Assembly (NCBI GenBank): GCA_904066235.2
Contig: CAJFCV020000003.1
Coordinates: 11,346,001 to 11,410,000, forward strand
DNA length: 64,000 nt
Reading direction: 5' to 3'
Origin: Bursaphelenchus xylophilus
Lineage: Eukaryota > Nematoda > Chromadorea > Rhabditida > Aphelenchoididae
Both the position numbers and the translations under genes were made by a program. Below the pieces are notes generated by a model. That model was given only the letters and a program-made list of their open reading frames with translations. It was not told the origin of the DNA and searched no databases. The first letter of the stretch is position 1. Each line of letters opens with the position of its first letter. Shown one piece after another: positions 12,042-20,419 of this stretch.

Positions 12042-12075
12042 CCAGTCTGTCGGGAAAATAATGTGGACTGGTCGC
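12042..12075. mobile_element. M1 subfamily b end fragment
   Basis: Single end CCAGTCTGTCGGGAAAATAA followed by TGTGGACTGGTCGC. Confidence 0.7.
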
Positions 12076-12142
12076 ATTATTCCCTTTATTCCAACGACTT
12101 TGCGAACGGACTTGTACATTAGCTACTGCAGTGGGCATACTG

Positions 12143-12360
12143 TTATCAGACTGTCGGGAAAATAATGTGCATTTGTCGCGCCTTGGAATTGGCCAGTATC
12201 GGTGTGCAAGAGCCAACCGCGACGCGGCATTTGGTTGATGCATAATTATCCGGCGTTTTTATATTTGCGACGGCAGCGGCTGGGGATTTGTTGCGCGACT
12301 GCGACAAGGCAAGACATTTACCTGCTACAAATCCACATTATTTTCCCGACAGACTGATAA
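12143..12360. mobile_element. M1 MITE, subfamily b, enlarged
   Basis: Ends TTATCAGACTGTCGGG and CCCGACAGACTGATAA. It is about 60 bases longer than other copies and contains GATGCATAATTATCCGGCG, a phrase also found at 15313-15340. Confidence 0.85.
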
Positions 12361-12635
12361 AAAATTATGCTTTGGTCAAGAGCAACATTTGCGCTATTGG
12401 TAGCCAATAAACAACCACACATGAGCTATAACATAATCATGTATTGAAAATTATCATAAAGGAATTTTAGAGGTACCGCTTTGGGCAAAAATTGCAAAAA
12501 CAACAAAAAAATCAATGCAGTGAACCCGATATTAGCGAATTCCCGAAAAACGACATCTGTCTATAACCAGCGATCATTCGATCCCTGGAACAATATGTGC
12601 ATACTTTATTTTTTAAATTTAAGTTTTGTGGAAAT

Positions 12636-12869
12636 GGAGTACTACACGTCAAACTGAGGAGTCCGGTGACCGGTATAGACCCTTCGCTATTGGTTTTATT
12701 CACTTCGTCTTGATTTCGCAGAGAAGTCAGAGAAAAGACGCGCAAAAACGTTCTCTCTCGCCCCAAAAACTCCCCATTTCTTCCCCGACCAAAAGTTTTT
12801 TCGCGTTTTTTGGCGAATTGCCAATCTATTCACCAGACAGCTTTAGCTTATCTCAGTTTGACGTGTACT
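12636..12869. mobile_element. inverted-repeat element next to the tail-only gene
   Basis: Left ACACGTCAAACTGAG is mirrored by right CTCAGTTTGACGTGT; the interior is unrelated to other families here. It ends about 15 bases before the tail-only stop codon. Confidence 0.5.
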
Positions 12870-12883
12870 AGCCTTGAAGAGGA

Positions 12884-14034
12884 TTAAATCCGATAAATCC
12901 TGATTGCCGGCCCTTCTTGATCCTCCTCCGCCTTTGCCGATTCAATGCGCTTTTTGGGCACCGGTTTCACGCCCATATCTTCGTCTTGGATTGAGGATAC
13001 GGGGAATTCTTCATTGTTCAGCAGTAGATGTGGTGCTTTTGGAGGTATTTGCGACAAGCCTCTTGGGAAATCTTTATATAATGACACAAGCTTAGGCGGT
13101 AACTCCGGTGAGACATCGCAATTGTTTCGGCACCGCAGTGAATTGTCATCATTTTGATTTGGGCAAATTAAAATGGGCTCCTTTTTGAGAACATGCATCA
13201 ATTTACCGACCATTCCTGACCTGGAAAGGTTGGATTTTCATTGCATTTCAATTACCATATAATGCATTTTAATTACCAATAATAATATATGTATTTGCAA
13301 ACGGTCCGCAAGGAAGTTCTACAAGGTCTTATTGTTAGAAAACTTTTTAGATCTTCTTTGTGTACCATTGCAAATGTATAATTAAAGTGTATTACAGCTC
13401 TAATTGTAGCAAGTCTTACATGTTCCTTGAAAGACGAGACCGTCCTTTTCCAACGTCCAAGTCGGAGAATTTGGAGTTTTCAAGGTCGTAGAAGACTGAA
13501 TCATGCTTATGTTTGTACTTGCCGCCATCGCGGAGGGGAGCTGAAAATGTCATGTTTAGAAAAAATCAGAGTTCACCGCCGGCGACTTTTCGGACAAACT
13601 TATAGCTGCCCCAGGCCGGAGAAAATTTTTACGTAGAGTCGAAGAACCTACTTGTGTCTTTTGTTGACTTTTGCAAATCAACAGAACTTGCACGCCGAGC
13701 CCTCTTTTTTATTCTTCGCAAGTCTTTATGGTACTGGGATCCTCGTACAGGACAATCAGGCCTTACCAGGAGCCTACACAAGTCCGCGTTGCTCTTGGAA
13801 GACCTTTGAGTTTGATCCGTTGAAGTCATGCGCTCTCCTTCCTCTACGTCTAAATATTGCAAAAACTTTATAATGCTGGGATAACTTACTGTCAAAAACA
13901 TGTAGCCGTTGCATATTGTGTGAGATGGAGGATGAACGCATATGGACGATATGACGGAAGTCCTGCGGGTTTCCAATGTCGTCTTTTGACAATGGCTGGA
14001 CTTTTGGTTCGGTCAGCTTTGGAGTTTTGGGCAT
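12884..14034 (-). CDS. tail-only paralogue of the neighbouring MLK kinases (no SH3, no kinase domain)
   Basis: Four in-phase exons (14034-13890, 13849-13652, 13540-13420, 13220-12884) give 266 residues with no internal stop. Each matches the tail of the MLK genes. GNPQDFRHIVHMRSSS corresponds to MLK-B GGPQDFQHTFHISSA. KDLRRIKKRARRASS corresponds to MLK-A KDLKRLKKKARRANS. SVFYDLENSKFS corresponds to MLK-A TVFYDLEDPDFS. The intron positions and phases of the first two junctions are the same as in MLK-A and MLK-B. An extra intron sits inside the later tail exon. The first exon has a good acceptor at 14064-14065, so an upstream exon may exist, but none was found; the ATG at 14034 is the first usable start. 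The protein is basic and probably disordered. Open frames argue for a live gene, but a decaying fragment cannot be excluded. Confidence 0.55.
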
Positions 14035-14130
14035 GATTCCAAGGTTAGAGTCGATGAAAGCGCCTGGAAATTAATTAGTTTGTACATTCCTGTTTAGCAA
14101 TAGTCAGGAGGAATACTGTTACAATTATAT

Positions 14131-14283
14131 ATGTCGGGAAAATAATGTGGATTTATAGCACCTTGGAATTGGTCATTATCCGTTTGCAACGGCTAGCCGC
14201 GACTCAAAATTGGGTGTACGGCGGCGGCAAATTCAAGACATTGTGCTGCGACAAATCCACATTATTTTCCCGACAGTCTGATA
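14131..14283. mobile_element. M1 MITE, subfamily b
   Basis: The left end lacks CAGTC (starts TGTCGGGAAAATAATGTGG); the right end is CCACATTATTTTCCCGACAG. It lies just upstream of the tail-only gene. Confidence 0.82.
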
Positions 14284-14971
14284 TGAAAATTCCCATAGTA
14301 TTTCGTCATCAATCACAAAACAATCATGCCAAACTTACCTGTGATAATGGTTATTCGACCGCAACAAACTGGGAATGCAATTGGTTGTGTGTGGATAGCG
14401 TTGGAGTTGACAAATGGATTGCCTTTTATAATATTTTTGAGCACTTAGTCATTCTTCTGTTAATTGGTGATTCGCTAGGTCCTATGTAACAAGAATTGGC
14501 GGAGACTGGTCAGATTACACTCCATTTCGCAATCATAAGTACCCGCTGCGGATGGACCCAAGTTTATCCCTTTTCTTGTTTTCTTTCCCTTGTTGTTCGT
14601 AGACTAGACCCACCCTAAGGCTTACAGTATGATTCGGTTGATTTTGGTAGGGTGGCAAAAAATGTTTTTTCCACAGGGAATTGATCGATTACAGGGCGTT
14701 TTTATCGTATTTTTCTACTGTTAGACTGATCAAACTTACCTTGTAACACACGATACGACAGTAAAAACAATCACAAAAAAGATGTCATGTTCTTTATTGG
14801 GAACTTTTTTTCGATTTGAAAACCATATTGCAAGTTTTGAGAGTCAAAGACACGGATATAATATATGTACAACATATCATGAGAATAACAATTCTATAAC
14901 GTTTCAATGAAAATTTTAACAACAAGTTTTAACTTTTTTAAAAAAAGGTGTTTTTGCGCAGTTTTTTTGAA
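14284..14971. other. intergenic, tail-only gene to MLK-A
   Basis: AT-rich sequence of about 690 bases with no recognisable gene or repeat. Any missing 5' exon of the tail-only gene should lie here, but no in-phase candidate was found. Confidence 0.5.
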
Positions 14972-17900
14972 TTACATGTAGGTTGGTGGGGTCCTCGAGC
15001 GGATTACAATCTTTGGCACAAGGTATGGCTGTGTGACTGCCGGAGGCGGTGGAGCTTGTTCGGTGGGTGGGGAGTCTCGACCAGAGAGGGATGGAAGAAT
15101 ACAGGGACTAAAACCGGACCGATTATTCATTCTAGAACCAATATACTCGCCTTCCTGATCGTTTCAGCGCCTCTCCGGCCTTTGGCACTCGAAGCGACGG
15201 GATATAAGTCGTTGGCGGTCGATTCACTCCGTCTGGGGCTTGGATAAACTGCCCTAGGGCTTTCTAAAATATTACATATTAGATTTTATATCTAGCATGT
15301 TCTTATTAGGCTGATGCATAACTATCCGGCGTTTTTATTGGCGGTTTTTTTGTTAGTTAAAATTCGCGTTTTGTTAACTTTTTTTCATGGAAATAATCTT
15401 CTCTACTTAGCTAATAAAAAGCGTGTCGAAAACCATACTCATATTCGCCATATTTAGCCTCTAATATAAAGACAAAAAGGAGAGTGTTTGTTCAAGCCTT
15501 ACCCGTCTTTGCACTGGTTGTTCGAACTCCGGCGTGCAGCTTGTTGACGAATTTCTGCTTCGGCTTTCTGAAGCTGGCTCGTCTCTGCTTCGGCTTTCTG
15601 AAGCTGATGGTTTCTGGATACTGGGCGGCAAATGCGGAGGTCTTGGGGGCAGTTTTGGCACAGCCCTTGGAGGGTCCGCACTTGACGATCTTGGCTTTTG
15701 CTTTAACTCTGTTGGCTTTCCATCAGGGGCTGTCGTTAACGAAGATGGACGTAATCCCTCAGCCAAAATTTCAGGTGGTTTGAGCGTCTCATATTTTCGA
15801 ATATCACTCTCCGTCATTGTCTGGTAAATCTTGTTGGTGAACGGTAAAGAAGCGGCCTTTTCGATTTGTGAAAAGTCAAAGTCAAACGCATTGGCTATGT
15901 CGATCTTCAACGGGCTGTTATATGATGTTTGGGCCAGCGGAGTTTGACAGCCAGAACTCATGGGTGAGTCAACATGGCCAGAGGCGTTAAAGTCATCCTC
16001 TTTGATTTCCTGCGCTGGCGAGAGGTCGAGAAATTCGTCAAGACCAGTGGAAGAAGGACTCCTTCTGAGGATCTTGAAGAGCTTGCTAAGACCTCGTTGT
16101 TTTCGCTGCGAGTCCGAAAACGCAGAACGTGAGAAGTCAGGGTCTTCCAGGTCATAGAACACTGTGTTGCTCTTTCGGGCTGGGTCGGAACGACGGAAAG
16201 TTTGGGTGTCTGTAAAATACGAGGTACAAAGTGTCCAGAGAAATTTCGCGGAAAGTTTTCGTCGATTTCTCGGCGCCCAGTCAAGAGATTCAAAAAATTC
16301 TTTTTGCAGTGGAGACTTACGCATGTCCTGAGGTGTTGCCACATTCAATGAGTCCGACGAATTTGCACGGCGCGCCTTCTTTTTCAACCTCTTCAAGTCC
16401 TTGTTGCTGTCGTTGTTGGACCTCTTCGCGAATTGACGATGACTTTTCCCCAACGTGCTGAGGTCCGCCTCGCTTTTTGAGGTCTGTCGAGTCAAACCAA
16501 TTGGTCTGAAGTGAACTTTAGGGTCCGGATCTAAAATTTTAGTTTGACTTTTATAGCTCTAACAGACAGAGTGTTACAAATGCAAGGCAAAGAAATCAAA
16601 AGTACCTACGTTCTTTCGTAATCTTGCCTTTAGGCAACGCTGCTTTTGACTTTGCCTTTCGCTGTGCAGGCTTTGGTGCTTTGGGTTTGAATTCGCGTTT
16701 GGAGTGCGATGAGAGGCTGAAAAACAAAAGTTTTTATTCAACGAACAAGTTATCTTGTCTATATTTTATCACGAGTTCGCGTGCGAATTTGCATACTCCC
16801 ACGGAAGGAGCGACAAATTGGTATAAAAGGAATTATAGGGCGGGGTTTCGGTAGTTAAGCCCCCCACGAAAGGTAGTTCAAACCCCCACTGTTTTGCCCG
16901 TTTCACACCCCACATAATGAACAAATTAGAATAATACAAAAAATGTAAGTGGGGGTTTGATCTACTACGTTGGGGGTTTGATCTAAAACGTAGGGGGCTT
17001 TTTCTAAAACGGAGGGGGCTTGATCTAAAACGTAAGGGACTTGGTCTAAAACGTAGGGGGCTTGTGCTGGACCATACAACTTGGATTAATTCTTTGAAAT
17101 GAATTTTGGGGTTCAGAATGGACGAGGGAAGTTGTACTGGGTTATGGGGGGCTAAACTGGACTGGGGGGGGGCTGTACTACCTTAGCCCTATGTATTGTT
17201 TGTCATTGTTTGGTATAGTATTTGGGTTAGGATCACAGATAGAACCTAGAATAGGGGCCCCTCAATCTACGTGTTCTAACCCAATTCGTGACACTGAAAA
17301 CTGGATTCATTTTCTCGGCGGCGATGCGATTTTCGATGCGACAGAGTGCTCATTATTTCCCCGACACACTGATGCAGAAGTTTCAGGGTGGATAAAACCT
17401 ACTTGATTAGCCTCCAAAGCTCCTCAGCGATCTTCTTGAAAGTCACATCCATTCTTGCTGTCGATTTGACATACTCCGAATTGTCTAGTCCATCGGACAT
17501 GTCACTATCTTCCATTCCGGCTTCATTCAGCATTTCAACGATCTCGCCGAACGACGGGCGATTCGCAGGCTCAATTTCCCAACATTGCTCCATAAGTCGC
17601 AGGATTTGCGGCGGACAATCCTCCGGAATGTCGGGCGTTTCTTTGCGATCGCCGATGAACATTGGCGGCCCATCATAGCCGGAGAATGGGAGACGATTGG
17701 TGAGGATCTCCACCAGGAACATGCCGAAGCTCCAGACGTCCGAGCTCTTGGAATACTCTTGTGTTTCGATGACTTCCGGCGACATCCACGGCAGCGAGCC
17801 GACCAAACTGTGGCGGCTCGACTTGACGTCGCGCGAAATCCCAAAGTCGGTGATTTTCAGCGTCAATTTGTCGAGATGAGTGCCACCGCAACGAGTGCAA

Positions 17901-19078
17901 TCATTGTTGTCGTATACCGGCGGCCGCAATTGGGAGATCTCCTCGCTGTGCTCGCAAATACAGGGTATTTCTTTGATCAAGACTGAAAACAAAAAAAACT
18001 ATCGACTATCAAGCCATCACTTACTATTGTCAGCCTTTAAATCAGCATGAATCAGCGCGGCATCCCGGTTGTGCAAATGATTCATACCTTCGGCGACTTG
18101 CGACGCCCACGCAATGACCGTGGAGTATACTGCGAACTTCAAGCGTCGGTACAGCTGAAACAGCGACCTTCCTTCGCAAAGCTCGAGCAGAATACATGAT
18201 GATTCAGTGCAGATTCCGTAGAACCCAACGATATTCTTGTGGCCGCTTAATCGGGCCAGCACCAGCGCCTCTCGCTTCAAATCCTCTAAACTTTTGTTGT
18301 CTAAAGGCCTTCGTTGTCTTGGGATTTTCAAGGCCACTTTTTGGCCTCGGTAGATGGCGGCGAAGATGTCGCAAGAGCCGCCACTGCCAATGCGTTCTTG
18401 CTTTTCGAATTCCGAAGCCTTGATTTCTTTGGGTTGGCGGCCAATCAAACTGACGTAGTCTTTGGACACCAAACCTTCTCTGTCTTCGATTTTGCCGTAC
18501 ACCCATCCTTCGTCCTCGCTAAAACAGAGAAGTATATGAAGTTAGTTTATCAGCGATGTCATTTTTTAAGCAACAGAGTGCTCTTTATTTTCCCGACAAA
18601 CTAATGATTTTGGCGCTTTAGCTTTTCGTTAATATTTAGCAATGTTTTCAAACTCATTAGTATCAAATTACCTGTCTGTTTCAATAATCTCGACCACAGA
18701 TCCCCTTTGAAACGAAAGTTCATCCTCCTCCATGGCCACATAATCATAACTAGCAGCGCCGACTTGTGGCACCAGCTCTTGAAACTCGCCAGAATCGTCG
18801 CTCTCAACTTCAGCCAGCCTTCTTCTCATTACAACTCCAGGAGCAGCGGACGAACAAGATGGAGTCGGGAAGTTCAGCTCTTCGTCCTCGTCCAGGTCGT
18901 ACCATATTGTGGGACGGAAGCTGGGAAGAGACAAGCCTATAAGGGACTCTTGAAACCTCTTAAATTTTTTGATATAGACAACTCTTGTTGCATAGCATAG
19001 ACCCTCGCCAACTGAAATACAAAACCTACCAGCAAGTCTTCCAAAATTCCCAGTACCAGTGCTAGCCGTAAAAGACAT
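14972..19078 (-). CDS. MLK-A: SH3 domain plus mixed-lineage-type kinase with long disordered tail
   Basis: Nine exons (19078-19030, 18936-18672, 18518-18025, 17982-17403, 16716-16610, 16530-16321, 16209-15503, 15263-15151, 15107-14972) encode 886 residues. An SH3 domain (about 77-130, ASYDYVAMEEDELSF ... GWVYGKIEDREGLVSKDYV) is followed by a kinase domain (about 142-430) with VALKIP, HADLKADN, ITDFGISRD and WMSPEVIE. This order is that of MLK family MAP3Ks such as C. elegans MLK-1, which act in JNK/p38-type stress cascades. No leucine zipper or CRIB motif was seen. The catalytic loop has Ala in place of the HRD Arg. A Cys/His-rich insert precedes DFG. The tail is basic and Ser/Pro-rich, carries a proline run (LPPRPPHLPPSI) and ends RTPPTYM. 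The kinase and tail are joined by a GTAGGT donor at 17402; read-through would stop immediately. Intron 8 appears to use a GC donor. The start follows a TTGCAG acceptor that may be a trans-splice site. Confidence 0.8.
16836..17191. mobile_element. G-rich inverted-repeat element with internal short repeats
   Basis: Ends TAGGGC and GCCCTA; left GGTAGTTAAGCCCCCC is mirrored by right GGGGGGCTGTACTACC. Inside, the phrase GATCTAAAACGTAGGGGGCTT recurs about five times with variation. It lies in MLK-A intron 4 and is related to the element at 37867-38168. Confidence 0.7.
17304..17373. mobile_element. M1 MITE, right-half fragment
   Basis: Core ATTTTCTCGGCGGCGATGCG and right end CCCGACACACTGATG only; 30 bases from the kinase exon of MLK-A. 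Confidence 0.75.
18547..18606. mobile_element. M1 MITE, internally deleted
   Basis: A short remnant ends CAACAGAGTGCTCTTTATTT and TCCCGACAAACTAAT in MLK-A intron 2. Confidence 0.6.
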
Positions 19079-19165
19079 CTTCGAAGAATACTGCAACTAA
19101 AAATTCAATCAGCTTTTATACTTAAGCGTTTTGTTGTAAAGCCATGGAACGGTAAACCAGCAAAC

Positions 19166-19282
19166 TAATTCGCCAGATCCGTATTTAACAACAAACTGTA
19201 AAGGTCTAATCAGTTCACACGGCTGCCCTGTCTTCGAAACTACGTCAGGAAAAAGCCGAGAGACTTTTTCGCGTCTGTTAAC
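19166..19282 (-). promoter_or_regulatory. conserved 5' flank of MLK-A
   Basis: Blocks shared with the region upstream of MLK-B are ATTCGCCAGATC-GTAT-TAACAACAAAC, CTAATCAGTTCA, and a stretch containing ACGTCA-GAAAAAG followed by TTTTCGCGTCT. They start about 90 bases upstream of the ATG, in the same order as in MLK-B. These are likely promoter or 5' UTR elements retained since duplication. Confidence 0.5.
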
Positions 19283-19506
19283 CCAACCTCTTTGCTAAAT
19301 TCATCAATATATTGTTGTGGTGGAAAGGAATCGTTTGTTCCGCAAATTTCAACAAATTTACTTGTATATTCCTGGAAAAAAGGCTGCGTTTTTGTTTTGA
19401 AATATGGATGGAGGCATCCTGGTAGCATATTATGAAACATTTTTGCCCAATTCTCCCGTTAACCTACCGTAATTTACATTAGTTGATTTTACAGTAATTG
19501 AAAAAA

Positions 19507-19855
19507 TCTGATGCGACATGTTATACGATGAAATTTTTTTTCTGATTTTCAAAATGGGAGGTGACATGTTATACGATGAAAATTTTTCTTCTTATTTTCA
19601 AAATGGAAGGTGACATGTTATACGATGAAATTTTTTTTCCGATTTTCAAAATGGGAGGTGACATGTTATACGATAAAAAATTTCCTCTGGTTTTAAAAAT
19701 GGAGGGTGACATTTTATACAATGAAAATTTTTCCTTTGATTTTCAAAATGGGAGGTGACATGTTATACGGTGACCTTTTTTTTGCGATTTTCAAAATGCG
19801 AAGTGACACGTTATACGATGAAAAATTTCCTTCTGATTTTCAAAATGGGAGGAAC
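19507..19855. repeat. minisatellite, seven units of about 48 bp
   Basis: Units begin GACATGTTATACGATGAA and contain TTTTCAAAATGGGAGGT; starts at about 19516, 19564, 19612, 19661, 19709, 19758 and 19806. The 48 bp period is a multiple of three, which keeps short reading frames open by chance. Confidence 0.9.
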
Positions 19856-20165
19856 AATAATAAAACATTTTATTTGCATTTTCTCTTTTTTCCACAAAAA
19901 TTCATAAAATAAAAACACACTGAAATTGTTTTGTAACACACGAGACGACAGGAACAACAAGTGGGGGAAAATAAATAGGCGGTCAAAGTGTCATGTTTTT
20001 TGATTTTGAAAATTTTTGGTCAAAATTTCACTGTTAAAATTTCTGTTTTGTTCTAAAACCGTACAGCTAGATTTGATGAAAGACTAATGATATCTACAGA
20101 TGTTCATGAAAATATGAACAAATATTGGAGGGTGATAGCGAAGATTTCCTTTTTTTAAAAAGACT

Positions 20166-20314
20166 TATCAGTCTGTCGGGAAAATAATGAGCATAATGGA
20201 GCTGACGCGTCGCTGAAGTGAAAAGCGATTTGATTTTGCCGCGACACAATTTATTGTCTCGGCGGCGATGCGATTTTCGATGCGACAGAGTGCTCATTAT
20301 TTTCCCGACAGACT
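20166..20314. mobile_element. M1 MITE, subfamily a
   Basis: Complete and close to consensus, TATCAGTCTGTCGGG to CCCGACAGACT, downstream of MLK-B. Confidence 0.9.
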
Positions 20315-20419
20315 CACAACGGTTATACGTTAATACCGGAGGACAAAAATATCTATTTTGAGGGTGTTTTTAGAGCACAACAGCAGAGAGGCGGCGTTTT
20401 GGTAAAGTTTTTTTTTGAA

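Larger units (their letters stand above)
11665..12883. other. intergenic, receptor kinase to tail-only gene
   Basis: Contains a possible trans-splice acceptor (11746-11753), two M1b copies and one other inverted-repeat element. No gene was recognised. Confidence 0.6.
19283..20419. other. intergenic, MLK-A to MLK-B 3' end
   Basis: Contains the 48 bp minisatellite and a complete M1 copy. No gene was recognised. Confidence 0.6.

Noticed and set aside
17399..17401. Stop codon taken as the end of the MLK-A kinase
   Set aside because: Both paralogues have an in-phase GTAGGT donor just before this stop, and the tail exons start in the matching phase.
19507..19855. CRISPR-like array
   Set aside because: Units are directly adjacent with no distinct spacers, and the genome is clearly eukaryotic. 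It is a minisatellite.
19561..19912. Open frames over the 48 bp tandem repeat
   Set aside because: The frames stay open only because the repeat period is a multiple of three; no start context or conserved protein.
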